Source: Saccharina japonica (taxonomy: Eukaryota; Sar; Phaeophyceae; Laminariales; Laminariaceae). Taken from it: 64,000 nt of DNA. Location of the stretch: the NCBI GenBank assembly GCA_008828725.1, contig MEHQ01000169.1, positions 361,312 through 425,311 on the forward strand. The letters are read 5' to 3'. The position numbers were made by a program, and so were the translations under genes. This document shows, in pieces, positions 33,701 through 45,200 of this stretch (position 1 is its first letter; every line of letters starts with the position of its first letter). The notes under the pieces are model-generated. The model was not told the DNA's origin. It ran no database searches and was given only the letters and a program-made list of their open reading frames with translations.

Positions 33701-35202
33701 TCGCGTTAGGTTCCATGTCTCGGCCTCCTGTTAGTTGGAATTGTGTAAAATGTGCGCCAAGGGTTGGAGTGGTGACAGTGGTGGTGGTGGTGGTGAGGTG
33801 GTCGTGGTCGTGGTGGATATGGTGGTGGTAGGGTGGTGGTGGTGGTGGTGGTGGTGGCGGGGCTATCGCACGCTTCAACGGGCGATACGTAAGGAATCCG
33901 GAGAAATAGTTCCTATATCCACGAGCTACAACACTCGATGCGCGTGCCCGACTCGGAAAAGGGTCAGAGCTCCGCAAGGCGGGAAGGCAGCCAGCCCCTC
34001 TCTACTACACACCGCATCAATAACACAAAATCCGACCCAACTGTTTGGGGCAAAGCGTGCCGCAATATGTTCAGAAATCCCGCGGGGTACGGACTACTGG
34101 CTAAAATCGCTGCAAGTACGTGGTACGTGGTGTGACGCACTTTGCCCACCGAGGTAGCCAGGGGGTCGTCGGTTACATCCACCGTTTCAGCCCCTGCTAG
34201 CACTTCTGACCCACGACTTCCGCCGCCGCCGGCGTTCCTAACAGTCGTACAGACTTTGGAGCCCTCTTCCTTATCGGAGCCTTGGGCACCCCCGTCTGTC
34301 TCTACGCGTGGATTAAACGAACGAAGGCACGGGCAGTTCAACGGAGGCCAACGGAAATAAATCGAGTGTGATGGGAGGTCAATGGATTTTCTTATTACTT
34401 CAATGGAAGCGTACGGGGAACAGGAGGGGCGAAACATTGGTTTTGATGAAATTCAACGGAAATACATTTGAGTCTTATGGAAGCCAACGGACGTAAATTG
34501 AGTTCGATGGAGGTCAACGGGAATGCATTAGAGTTCGCTAAAGCTCAGCGGAAATACAATGAGTCCGCGGGACTTTAACGGAAATACGTCGAGTTCAGTG
34601 GGGGCACACGGGGATAAATTGAGTTCGATGGAAGCGACCGAAAATACATTGAGTTCGGTGGAGGTGAAGGGAAAGAAGCTGAGCCCCATGGAGGTCAACA
34701 GAAATACGTTGAGTTCGACGGATGAAAGCCAACGGAAATAACTTTGTAACGCATAACAGCTGCGGCGCTCACCATCGCCCAGCCAGCCCTGAGAAACACT
34801 TCCCTCTCGCCTCGCACGTTTTCTTCGCGCTCGCGGCCAGGATTCCTTCGCCTCAACTTGAGCTTGAACCTCATCTTCAACCTCAATGCCCCCCTTTTGC
34901 TGCTCCTTGTCCGTCGCTCCATGTCCGAGCCTAGCACTCGTTCTGCGCTTGCGTCTTGGCGGCGACGCGCATTCCTCCACATCGCTCGACTCTTGCCCCC
35001 CAGGGCTCTGCGAACGGCGCCTCGGCCGAGTCTGCACCTTCTCTTCCTCGTCCTCCTCCTCGTCACTCTCCTCTTCTTCCTCCTCTTCCTCCTCCTCGTC
35101 CTCGTCACTCTCCTGTTCTTCCTCCTCTTCCCCCTCCTCCTCTTCCTCCTCCATTTCCTTCTCCTTCTTTTCCTGGCTGTCCGTGGTGTCGATGATGTCC
35201 AT
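19611..35202 (-). CDS. SENP6/7-like Ulp1 SUMO protease with giant intradomain insertion, 13 exons
   Basis: Cysteine peptidase (C48) expected to remove or trim SUMO, mainly in the nucleus. Exons 5' to 3': 35202-34773, 34301-34141, 33659-33317, 32004-31779, 30861-30804, 30147-30062, 28970-28919, 27726-27640, 26829-26768, 25352-22935, 22319-22229, 20866-20775, 19818-19611. All GT-AG and in phase; 1437 residues. Domain landmarks: RLVYPNKDTT and NVFVNDTIIDFYLR (390-434), VHAFSPLVV, KWTKGLDLFSKKVVLFPIN, then LHWSLVVL with catalytic His504, MLLLDSTKG with Asp1292, and VPLQENDCDCGVYVIHYAK with oxyanion Gln1342 and nucleophile Cys1348. Human SENP6 and SENP7 also carry loops in this domain, but far shorter. 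The N-terminal 390 residues are acidic and disordered, with a SUMO-interacting motif (LVIDI plus acidic run, about 293-303). The start at 35202 is tentative; the frame is open to another ATG at 35424. Confidence 0.92.
21743..21869 (+). mobile_element. TA-flanked MITE, copy 1 (127 bp)
   Basis: Ends cggaggacc and, inverted, cgggggaccatagtaaata. Flanked by TA on both sides (21741-21742, 21870-21871). The interior aaaatactggaatatatagg and tttttgtgt match copy 2 (26515-26622) in opposite orientation. TA duplications fit a Tc1/mariner-type donor. It lies in the protease intron between exons 11 and 12. Confidence 0.75.
21871..22172 (+). repeat. Near-identical 147-bp tandem duplication (period 155)
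   Basis: Copies 21871-22017 and 22026-22172 both run from aacaagcgttgcgcgctccc to gcccattagagtaatcc and differ at about three positions, so the duplication is recent. The first copy abuts the right end of the TA-flanked MITE. Located in the protease intron 11. Confidence 0.9.
22970..25290 (-). other. Low-complexity insertion separating catalytic His and Asp of the SUMO protease
   Basis: Protein residues roughly 520-1285, within one uninterrupted exon. N- to C-terminal it has a Ser/Lys/Asp/Glu-rich stretch with SKD/EDSK words, a proline-rich stretch, six to seven copies of an SPNG(K/R/H)-type heptapeptide (minus strand around 24440-24560), Ala/Gly-rich tracts, a long Gly/Asp/Ser tract (around 23500-23700), then VISLDG, a possible second SUMO-interacting motif. 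Frame is kept for about 2.3 kb, which argues that it is translated. The plus-strand ORFs over it are antisense shadows. Confidence 0.8.
25365..25680. repeat. 18-bp minisatellite abutting the catalytic-His exon
   Basis: About 16 units near gcggtaacacaagcggaa end only some ten bases before the acceptor (minus strand) of protease exon 10. The minus-strand repeat leaves the frame open, so the exon could be misannotated as starting near 25640. Confidence 0.85.
25983..26259. mobile_element. 277-bp hAT-like MITE
   Basis: 17-bp perfect terminal inverted repeats (cagggatgtgtaatacc at 25983-25999, inverse at 26243-26259). The CAGGG terminus is typical of hAT elements. Flanks are A/T-rich (left ataata, right ataaaa), so the 8-bp target duplication cannot be read clearly. 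Lies in the protease intron between exons 9 and 10. Confidence 0.75.
26515..26622 (-). mobile_element. TA-flanked MITE, copy 2 (108 bp)
   Basis: Flanked by TA at 26513-26514 and 26623-26624. The termini cggaggaccat and cgggcgaccatagtaaata face each other. Its reverse complement matches the element at 21743 along most of its length. Same host intron as the hAT-like MITE. Confidence 0.75.
26900..27235. repeat. Degenerate ~30-bp array (agacgatcaacatgaca-ttcggct)
   Basis: About ten units in the protease intron between exons 8 and 9. No coding potential. Confidence 0.7.
29500..29900. repeat. (ATCAT)n AT-rich simple-sequence region
   Basis: Interrupted atcatatcat and cataccat words over about 400 bp in the protease intron between exons 6 and 7. 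The whole intron (28971-30061) otherwise shows nothing recognisable. Confidence 0.8.
30400..30790. repeat. accgttaccgtaacc array followed by (CAACAG)n
   Basis: 30400-30565 is a degenerate hexamer array (accgtt, ccgtaa). 30705-30785 is an interrupted CAACAG run just downstream (minus strand) of protease exon 5. Confidence 0.8.
32050..32600. repeat. Degenerate cgataacacaccaag minisatellite
   Basis: 15-30 bp units with the cores acacacca, agcgataacac and cacgaaacc fill much of the protease intron between exons 3 and 4. Minus-strand ORFs of 100-177 codons here are repeat products. From 32600 to 33316 there is nothing recognisable except ccgatcgttccgc repeats near 33175-33280. Confidence 0.7.
34345..34745. 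repeat. ~30-bp minisatellite (ggaaatacattgagttcgatggaggtcaacg)-like
   Basis: About twelve units with the cores aacggaaata and gagttcgatgg occupy the protease intron between exons 1 and 2 and end just after the exon 1 donor. Confidence 0.8.
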
Positions 35203-36689
35203 TACTACCTCCTGGCACGGCCGGCGGTGCAAGTGTACCCTGGTGACCAAGACGAGCGAAAGCTGATGGAACTCCCCGAAAGAGTGCCAGCCCTGAGCGG
35301 GTCCTTGGGGTGGTTCTGAGACATGGAGCGGTGGCGGCGGCATCATAGAGGCAGAAACAGGTTTGAGCCACTTCCCACATGAAATTCCACATCTCAAACG
35401 GTTCGGTGTCGAATTCATCATCAATCAAGTCTGTTCATAGTACTACCGCTGCACTGGGCGCCTACAGCTGTAGGAGCGTAATCTCCAGCGGTAGATACTT
35501 ATCGGTAGGAGTTACAAGTATCGTTTGCATTCCTGTTTCTTGGGCTGTTTCTTCGAAATTTACCTCAGTTCGATTTGGTCTTTTCTGCCACTCCCTGCTG
35601 TTTTCGGCCCGGCAACCGAGCAAATCGGTCGAGCGCATCTCGGAATGAGTTCACCTACGTACCCGTGCCATCCCAGGGGTATCCAGACCAACACTCCGCT
35701 TGTCAAACAATACAAATCGAATCATGATTTTGTTGCGGACTATACTGCTGTGCCATTTTCCACAATGTCCAACAAAAAACAAAATCGAGTATACCCTCCA
35801 GTGAAAAATCACACCTTTCGTGAAAAATCACGAGACCTTTCAAAATTTGAACATTTTGTGCTTTCGATTTGCTTTTGTTGGAAATAGTAGAAAGTGGCAC
35901 AGGCAATTATCAAGAATTTCATCGATGTAGAAGCGGCGTTCTGAACCAGGGCACCTTCACGATGTTACTGGTGGACTTCTTCTGAGAAGCTCGCGGCCGA
36001 TTCGCTCGCTTTCAGGGTCTAAGAAAACACGCATACACAACTGCATCTGTCCTAAAAAGACAAAAGGAACTGAAGCAACTTAAGAGGTACAATATAGTCT
36101 ACGGTAATCAAGATTCGTGACTTTCGATGGTGAAACTCGCACACTGCTGGTGTGTGTCTGCGTACGATTACGAGCGAATGCTCTAAATAGTTTATAACGC
36201 CATTTTTTGTTTCTATTTGGGACGGCACCAAAAACTAGGGACCCCTTTCGAGATGGTCGAAGCCTGTTACCCCGCATTGTTGTATAACCGCCTGCCATCC
36301 ACGAACGGACACCAAGGTGATGACAGTTACAAATAACGTGCTGCGCGAGTTCCCCTACATAGCGACGGCTTATACTATTGATATAGGGTCGTACTCGTAA
36401 TGGTATGTTTGGGACCCAGCTATGATCACCAACAAAATGAGAAGCGTGGTCTGATGAACCGTCCTCTTGTCCTTGATGGTGTGTGGTGTGAGCGTGTTGT
36501 GCAAGTGGTAGCATGCAGCGCGCGCGTAGTGCGACAGTATGCGTTCAAGTTCGAAAACCTCAACTATAATCTACGCTACAGTAGTGTAACACCATACCCC
36601 AGTACCCCCTTCGTGTGGCTGGTATACTTATTAATATTAATAGTATACGTTTCGACATTGTACAGTGTTTGCGCAGAAGGTTTTTCCAA

Positions 36690-38819
36690 AAATGCTACAC
36701 TTGGCACCAAAAAAAGTGAACTCCCTTCCCCTCCCAATTTGGTTGTGTTTAAGCAGAAGACTCTCCAAAAACCGACTTCACAAACCCCTTGTTTCGTACC
36801 AGGTATCAGACAGGGGAGCGGGGCGGCACGGCAAACAGCAGGATAGCACCAGCAACATCGGTAGAGTTAGCCGCAGTACCACCGCTGCTATCCCAAGACA
36901 GCACGCAGCAACAGCAGCAGCACGATAGCAGCAACCCGAGGCAGCTGGTAGCAGCAGCAGCTGACAGCTACTGTAGCAGCAGCAACAGCAGCAACAGTAG
37001 CTGAGCAGCAATCAGCTTCCATGTTTGCAATGGACTTTGAGACCATCAATTATTCTCGTGTTTCTGCTGCTGCGTTCCAGCCTACGCGCGCCACCGCGCC
37101 GGCGCGCTACGCTTCAAGCGCGTCCGGTGCCCGATTTGGGAGTTCCACATATGTGCCGCGGCGATCTCACACCGCGCCGCTGCTGGCGCAGTATTGTTGT
37201 GGGATTTAAATGATACACAAGCTGTTGCGCTCGGCAAGGCGGTACGGAAACGAGTAGTCATTTCGGAACAATGCATCTTCCATCGACACAAAGTGTGCGC
37301 GGAGCGTGCCGTAGCAGCAGCCCGCCGGCGGCCCCACGGATCAACCCAACACCTCTCGTCCGCGCCATACCTCAGCTCCACCTTTCAAGCCTCTGCGCTC
37401 TCAGCGGTTGTCGCATTGCGTCTAGGATTCGAGGCTAGGGTTCTACAGTAGCAGATGCTCGGTGATTAGAAGCAAATGTATGGAGAGCAAAAAGACACCG
37501 TACATTTCGTCCACTTCCTTGATACCCTCGCTAAAGATTTTTTTGCCCTGTTTTCGTGAAAATACCTTAACCGTTGTCTTCGGTGTTTGTTTTGGACAAG
37601 TACTTTTCGAAAAAGACGTTTGCGCAAACACTACCGTTATACTGGTAGGCATATGATATGAGTATCACTCTCAAGCCCCGCCAATAGGGGGTTACATCAA
37701 CATCATGACATTACGTGCGCCCCGCCGGCAAATGTGACTCAACGCTCACCCCATGACATCCAGCAAGCCTGCATTTAAGAATTGAACAGGGCCTACGTAC
37801 GTCACGAAGGTCTGCGGTACTCGTTGCTTCTTCGTAATAAATCTGGGTACTCGTACCGAAACAAAAATGGCCGGCGAAATATATCGCCTGGAGTGCAGCA
37901 ACAGCAGCAGCAGAAGCAGCAGCAGCATCAGCAGCAGCAGCAGGCCGTGGCCAGGTGTACCCGAAAATATACCAGGGTATTATATTTATTCATGAAAATT
38001 ACAAATAACAGCTGTGAGATCGAGGATTTCGTCGAAAATACGAAAATACGTAGTCTTTGCAGATATACACGAGTGCGAGTACCATGCATACGAGTACCAG
38101 GTACAATCGTATAGCGGTACGTACGAGGTATACACGAGGTTCTGCTGTACAGGGTTATAATTAGGCGTCCAGCCCGTTGTGCGCGCAGCACACATCGGGT
38201 CGGAGGCGATGTGCCGCCCCGCCCCCCGCAGGGAGGGGCGAAATAGAGGTGAACCCCCCCGGGTATCAAAAACCCGGGTACCTGGCGGGTACAACCCGCA
38301 TGGGCGAAACTTGTGACGGGTTCGGGTTTGACTTGAAACCCGCGGGTTTTGGGGGTGACCAAAACCCGGGTACTCGGCGGATTCGAGTACCCGGGTACCC
38401 TTATGTTTGGGATGTGTTCCCCCTTACAATATCTCCAGAAACCTTTCAAATCGACAGAAAACGGGGTGCCCACGGGTATACTTTTAACTATTAGAGTGTT
38501 TGCGATAGAAGTAAAAAATGTATTTACTTTCCTTCCGCTCAAAAACGTCAATTCCCTTCCCCTCCTGGCTTCGGTGTGTTTGCGATAGAAGTAAACAAAA
38601 TCCTGCAGGCGACGCCTCCGAAGATGGTAAGGGAAGTGGGGTGAGGCAATGCTGCAAACCAAACAAACAACGAAAACAAAAAGTAGCGTACGAGAGGAAC
38701 GGCAGCCCAGCAACGGTGGCGGCGGCAGGGGTATGACCGCAGTGCCGCAGCTGCTATCCCACGACCGCAAGCAGCAGCACCGGCGGCTGCAGCTACGTGG
38801 CGGCAGCCCCAGCAGCAGC

Positions 38820-38861
<42 letters not shown>

Positions 38862-39660
38862 GCAGCAGAAGCAACAGCTTCCGTTTTTGCCTTTTTCGAT
38901 TTTGCGCCCGACTATTCTTGTCGTCGTGTGCTGCTCCTGCTGCTGCCCACGACCTACGCGCGACACCGCGCCGGCACGCTCCGCTCCAAGCCCGCCCGGC
39001 GCCCGACATATATAGAACGTGGCGGCGCGCCGCCGCTGCTGCTAGTGCTGCTAGTGCTGCTACCGCAGTGTGGTGAAATTGAAATGATACACGACGATCT
39101 GTCATCCTGTCGCGCTCTACGAGCAAGGCGGTACGAGCACGTCTCCATACGAGTACGACTCCGGTACGAGCACGTCTCCATACGAGTACGACTCGTACGA
39201 GTAACTCGTACGAGTAACTCGTACTCGTACGAGTAGTTATTCTGAACAGCGCACCCTCCACGACACCAAGCCGGCGAGAGCGTACCGTAGCGGGCCGCCA
39301 GCAGTCCGCCGGCGCCCCGTTAGCAAAATCCAGCACCGCTTGTCCGTATCATACTGTAGCTACACCTCTCGAGCCTCTGTGCTCCCACCGGTTGTTGTGT
39401 TGTGTAGAGCAAGCAGCAAGGTTGTGGCCTATGGGAGACATAATTTGGGGCGTTCTGCGTCGGTAGAATGCTCGGTGCGTGTAGGCCAATCAAACTGAGA
39501 GACAAAAGTTACCGTAACTTTTGATCAAAAACATACTTCTTCTCTAAAGTAAATTTTTGCCGTTTTTTCAAAAAATTACCTCAAATCCTTCCTTCGGCAG
39601 AATTTTTAGAGAAGTAAAAGTTAAAAAAAAAAAAAAAACGCAAACACTCTATTCAGAGCT
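36690..39660 (+). repeat. Duplicated ~1.1-kb CAG-bearing repeat, two diverged direct copies
   Basis: Copies at about 36690-37590 and 38500-39610 share, in order: ttcccttcccctcc; a CAG/CAGCAG tract; cctacgcgcg-caccgcgccgg; aatgatacac; aaggcggtacg; cctctcg; gcctctg-gctc; ggttgt; atgctcggtg; and a T/A-rich tail. Similarity is patchy (my estimate 55-65 percent). Copy 2 holds a pure (CAG) run of about 14 triplets near 38825-38866. A piece of the same 5' end may recur near 63540-63650. Confidence 0.55.
38240..38410 (+). repeat. cccgggtac-rich element, copy A
   Basis: Dense acccgggt, gggtaccc and cgggtac words. Inverse counterpart at 40100-40260 shares gaggtg-acccggg, gtgacggg and gagtacccgg. Probably two copies of one dispersed element. 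Confidence 0.45.
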
Positions 39661-40513
39661 GAATATTCCAAGAATATTCATGCCTTTTTGTACGGTTTTC
39701 TCAGAGAGTTTCCACTGCTGTTATTTTTCATACGCTTGCCAGCTATGTTGATATCTTTGATATCCTTTGAGTTTACTACCGATGTACAGGCATGCATTTA
39801 TGTTCCTCGAGCCACGACACCTACCCGACATGGAGACCTAGGAACGCCACGTACTCGTATGGCACACGTACATGTCAATCTGTCTTTCGCTGTTTCCATG
39901 AATGTGCTCAGTTCAGGGGCATAGGGTGTGGGTATATATAGCGTACGACTACGTACGCCGTAACGGCATGTGTAAGGATTATTGAATGCCCGTCGCTCTG
40001 TTCCATTGTTTGATGGTTCTCGTAGTTATAGTTTCGACATCAAATCGTAGTACGCACTGCTGTCATCCGCGTGTGGCACCCCTTGATGGCCGTAAACGAA
40101 AACGTGTTGTCCGGGTACCCCGGTTTACCCGAGTACTCGTTGAACCCGTTTGATTTCGTCTGAAAACCCGGGTTACCCGCGCCGGTTTCGGGTTTCACCT
40201 CAAGAAATATCCGACTCCCGTTTGTGACGGGTACTCGCCCGGGTACACCTCTAGCCCGGAGGGCCGGAGGACCGTCAGAGGCGAAAAAATGGATATGCGC
40301 AAATTTTACGCAAACAGGCAGTGCGACCTTTTGACTCCAGCAAAATAATTCGGCATGAAATTGGCGAAAATATTACTACGAAGAAAGACACCAGCAAAGA
40401 AAGAACTTCGGCACGAAATTGACGAAAGGATGTCCAAAAATACTTTTTGGAAGAAACGCGAAGAAAAAAATCGCCTGCAGGCGAAAACAACACGAAAAAA
40501 AACTGAGGCGTAA

Positions 40514-41326
40514 GGGCCCGTATTAACGAACATTTTTTTTCGTTTATTTGAGTTTTTTTTTTTTGTTCGTTTGTTTTTATTTGACCTGATTGGTCGAAAC
40601 GTGAATAACGAGCAAGATATTTCGATTTCAAAACTGAGTAGTTCAATAAAACGGAATTCCACAAGAAGAATTTTGGGACTTCTTTTGCTCTTTTTTTTCT
40701 GTTGAATTGGGAGTTCATCCAACTCGACGTGGCGTGTTCCATGAAACCGAAGGAAGCCACGCAAACTTGAGCCATGTCGTCGACTGATTCAGAGGCGAGA
40801 TCCACCATTCCCGAGAGGCACGGCCACCGGATCAGCCGCAGCGCGGGGTCCGACGGCCCCTACCATAGGGTAGACTGCTTGCGGCGCCTAAAAAGTAATA
40901 TAGGCCGTCGCAAATCCAATTTTCCACCCCTCTTTGCCTCCCAAACCACACGAGCACCGACCAGGTCGCGACTTGGCGTAGAAGTTCGATCGCTGTATCT
41001 CCGTCGCTGCTGCCCGCGTTGGGCTTCGGGGCTGCGCCAGCCCACCCAAGACATCCCTAGAGTGATAGCCTCCTAGCCGGTGCTGGCAGACATAATTTTC
41101 CGCTGCCAGCGGCGCCCCGGGGAGGACACAGGCCTTAGGTCGCCTCGTTGGTTACTCACGGGTGTTCGTTGACCCTTGTGCGTTATTCTCATTTTTTTAC
41201 GCAATACACCATCCCTCGATAAGACCCGAACACGTTTTTTCAGGGAAATCGTATTCAAAACAAACGAAAAACAAAAGTTGTTTTCCCATTTTCAATAAAA
41301 AGCGATGTTCGTTAAGATGGGGGCCC
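40514..41326. mobile_element. 813-bp PIF/Harbinger-like element
   Basis: Left end gggcccgtattaacgaacat; inverted right end gggcccccatcttaacgaac. Flanked by TAA at 40511-40513 and 41327-41329, a 3-bp duplication typical of PIF/Harbinger and Tourist elements. Inside are a 100-codon plus ORF (40774-41076) and a 177-codon minus ORF that crosses the left end. Neither shows a DDE transposase or Myb domain, so the element is probably non-autonomous. Confidence 0.75.
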
Positions 41327-42293
41327 TAAAAAGACCCAAAAACTTTGAAAATATGGGGGGCCCTCAAAAGCGGATGTGCGGCAAGTTGCACATGTAGCTT
41401 ACCTTAAGGTGCGCTGAGCGGATTTCTGCCGAAAAATGTGCTCCAGCGCAACATTTCACAACCATTGACCCATTTACGAGTATGACCCTGCTCCTGTGTA
41501 CGGTACGTTTTACGTTCCTCGTTCATATGTGCTCGTACAAGCGAGTACGCGTATACCTACAGCAGTAGGTGCGAGTATCTCTTACGTACGTACGCTTGGC
41601 CGGTAGCGAAGCTGAGATGATCGAATGCTGCTTGCCTCTCGCTCCAGGAAAGGGGGTGGGGGGCTCGCGGCAATAGAGGAGTCTGCTTCCTTTCCAGACC
41701 GTCCATGTCGTCGATCAAGCAAGCGAGCATACCAGCGGCAGGTGCTGCGTGTACTGCGTGTCTGCTTGTGCTTCTACAAGCAGCAAAGCTGGACAAGAGC
41801 AAGAGCAACTGAATTATCCACTTTATAATCAACATAAACATCATAAAAACTTTTTGAATCCGTGAGGGGTAACCTCGAGACACCCGCAAGTAAAAAGGGA
41901 AAGCAGTCGGAAACAGCAAGCAAAGCCACAAGTCTACGCGTACCTCGTCAAGATCAGTTTTTACTTTCGCGTGGTGGTCGATTCCGTGCTCTGAGTCGTC
42001 GCACCCCCTGGGCCCTGGTGCCTGCTTGCCTTGAGCGCAGTCCCCTCGCGAGCGGCGCGCCCGTCTACCATTTGTTCGATTTCGACCCCCCTCAGAAAGA
42101 ATCCCACCTTCGGTTTTACGAAACCCCGATTGCCACGCGGAGCTTCCTGCCCAGTAAGAGCAAGAGCGAGAGGTAGAGGAAGGACAAGCTCGCCAGAAGA
42201 CAGCGGGAGCCCACGGCAAATCCCAAGTGTTGGAAAACGTTGGCGTGGCGCGTAATCTCTAAAGGAGGGCTTGCCGTGACGGCCCGATTCAAC

Positions 42294-45200
42294 ATGCTGC
42301 GGTTGTTAGTTGCCCTGGCCCTTGGAGCGAACACAGCTGAGGCATTCGTCATCGCGCCACAGCACCGACTAGCGACTGGCTGCCGCACACGGGGACAATC
42401 GTCTTCCCAAGGTCAGATATATGTGCACTGCACGTTCGTGTCGTGGGTGGGGTGTTGTTTCGCAGGCGTGGATATCTGCCTCTGCTCGCTCTCTCCAATG
42501 TTCGTGGCTGTGTTATGCTCTGCATTACTACAAACAGCAAGCAGCAGCCAGCAGAGAAGCAACAGCAACATGTAGAGCACGTCAACAAGCAGTATCGTAC
42601 CAGAGGTAAATCAGTATGTGCATACGAGTAGTAGGAGCCAACTGACGATGACGATCACACGATACCATGAGTAGTACAGAAGTACCGCAAGACGAAGCGA
42701 ACGATACCGACAGTAGACCTCAGCGCATCTACACCCCACCCCGTTTCTCTGCGGTGAAGCAGTTTTGCCGGGCGAGGTTTCCAGGTTGTTCGACGGCGCT
42801 GACTTGTACCTATGGTCGGTCGGTCGGTGAAGAGTACCAGGTTCCAGATTCCAGAATCGCCACCAACAAAACAAACTGCAGCACAGCAGCAGCACAGCAG
42901 CAGCACAGCAGCAGCACAGCAGCGGCAGCACGTAGAACTATGAACTAATATATGTACTTAGGCTTGCGGCTTGCAGCATTGTTGCTTACGGCAATGATAA
43001 CGAGTGACCGTGGAATATACATGAGAGTATTGTCCCTTTCTTTTTAGAGCGAGTTGAGAACTGCCAGATTCACGGGTATGATACATAGGTACATGCCAGG
43101 TACCTTGTACCAGGGGTACAGAGCAGTACTTGTACTTTCGAGTCGTGCGCTGAAGCGCAATATCTCAAATCAGTTGTACCGTGTTGTACCTGGTATAAAT
43201 ACCTCGTCTTATTCACATTGGCCTCACGAGTACTCTGTGGCTGGAGCGCGCCTATATACAAATAGCAGTAGTACGTACTGCATGGTACCCGGGTAAGGAC
43301 GAGGTCCGGAAGGTGAATCTGTGTATTCGAGCGTAGGGGCACACAGCAGCCAACTTCCTACACGAGCGTGTTTTTGCCCGAGTGCTTGTCGTTATCCTTC
43401 ACTACAGCAGTACTGCTCCTATATGCATACCATCTACGTATACCATCCACGCCGCCTCACAGTAGTGAGTACATTTCGCAGTGTCTACGTCCTACCGGGT
43501 ACATGCCGGCATCATATACCTGCATCTGCGTGTCAACTGAGGTGATCCGAAAGCACCTTTTCGTCTGGCGGGCTGCCTGGCTGGCTAGCTGGTCCCCCTC
43601 GATCTCACTCCAGGCGTGACTGACCCTCCATCCCCTCGAACGTGTTCCCAACAAACGTTGAGCAATTGCCCCAAGAAACGTTTCCCCTCAAGATTGATTG
43701 TTCCCTCGAACGTTTGACGGCGAACATTTCTCCACAAACATTATCCCACGAATTGTTTACCGCGGACATCTTCCCACGGATGTAATCCCACGAATTTAAT
43801 CCCACGAACGTTCCTCACGACCGTTTTCCGCAAACGTTCGACCGCGAACAGTGCGGTGTCAGGGGAAGTCAAGGCGATGGAACGGCTCTGTGTCGCGGAG
43901 CATTACCATGAGGGGGGCGAGGTCTGGCGGGGGCGTGAGCATTGAGGGGGCCGGGGGCGAAACGCGGCGGGTTAAGCGGTCCCGGCGGCCGGACTTGCGT
44001 GCAATGGAGCGGATCGGGCTGCAGGTGCGATGGAGGCGGGTGCTCGGAGGGGCGGGGGGGGGGGGGTGTTGGCCGTACTTACGGGGGGGGGCGTACTCAT
44101 TTGTTGCTTGCCTTAGTCATTTGACCATTGACCACGGGGGGGGGGCGTACTCATTTGTTGCTTGCCTTAGTCATTTGACCATTGACCACGCATCCCTTTC
44201 GAGACGGAGCACCGTTCCTACTCCTAATAGAGACACCTCCAACACTTGGGCGCTCATTACGTTGTTTCCATATATTACAGAGAAACCTTTTGCTAATCTT
44301 ATCCCCTTCCTGCTTCGCCGCCTGTGGCCACCATCTATCTCCTAAGATAGCGATCGTTTTCTCGCTACTATTTAGTGTACCAAACTGCTCCATGTCACAC
44401 TCGTCTATTTTCCTCATCTCCTCCTCTAGCACATCCCTTTCCTCCTTGTACCTTTCACATTCTCCCACTATGTGAACTCTACTCTCTATGGCTTTGCCAC
44501 ATGGGCACATCTGTGCCTCTACTTCCTCCTCCTCCCGGCTACTGGTATACCTCCTTCTTCTTTCTGGCAGGTCCAGGTCCCCTACACGAAATCGCAGTTT
44601 CAGCTTTTTCGCGAAGTCCATTGGGCCGTGCAGATACCTTTTCATTCCTATTCCTTCTCTCAACCCCCCGTACATCTCTAAGTGTTCTTCCCCTTCCACC
44701 TTCTTTCTCAGTGCTAGCCTTTCCCTTCTTTCTATCCTTTCTTTCACTTCTGTCTTGTATCCGCTAAATTTCTCTATGGCCAGCGTCTCTTTTTGGTTTC
44801 CTATTTCCTTCCATACTTTCTCGACTACGCTATCCCACCTTATTCCAGCTCGCCCTTTGGTTACTTTATCTTTTTCTGAGATGGGTGCTGTACGTTCAGT
44901 CGCGCAGTAAGGAGGCGGTCCAACTGTAAAGATGGCCCAACTGCTATACAAGAGAATGCCCAACTGCTGTCATGATCCAACGGCTCTATAGAAATGGTCC
45001 AACTGCTGTAAAGGAAGATAGCCGAACTGCTGCATAGGAAGATCTTCCAACGGCTATAGACGAGCATGGCCCAACGACTATAAATGAAGATGACGCAAGT
45101 GCTATAAAATACCTGGTAGGATGTTACACCGGTATAACGGCTATAAAATTGGTGTCCCAACGGCTTTAATAGAGGGTTCTCGAACCGCTGTCATGGAGGG

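Larger units (their letters stand above)
35203..42293. other. Intergenic region between the divergent protease and rubredoxin genes
   Basis: Must contain both promoters, but no core element is distinctive. Besides the repeats listed separately, 36080-36514 (-) and 36400-36846 (+) hold overlapping unidentified ORFs. 41862-42176 (+) is a 104-codon ORF with no known match that ends 118 bp before the rubredoxin ATG; it may be 5' UTR or an upstream exon. Confidence 0.5.

Noticed and set aside
34886-35319. Plus-strand Ser/Leu-rich ORFs
   Set aside because: Antisense to the acidic GAG/GAA-rich protease exon 1.
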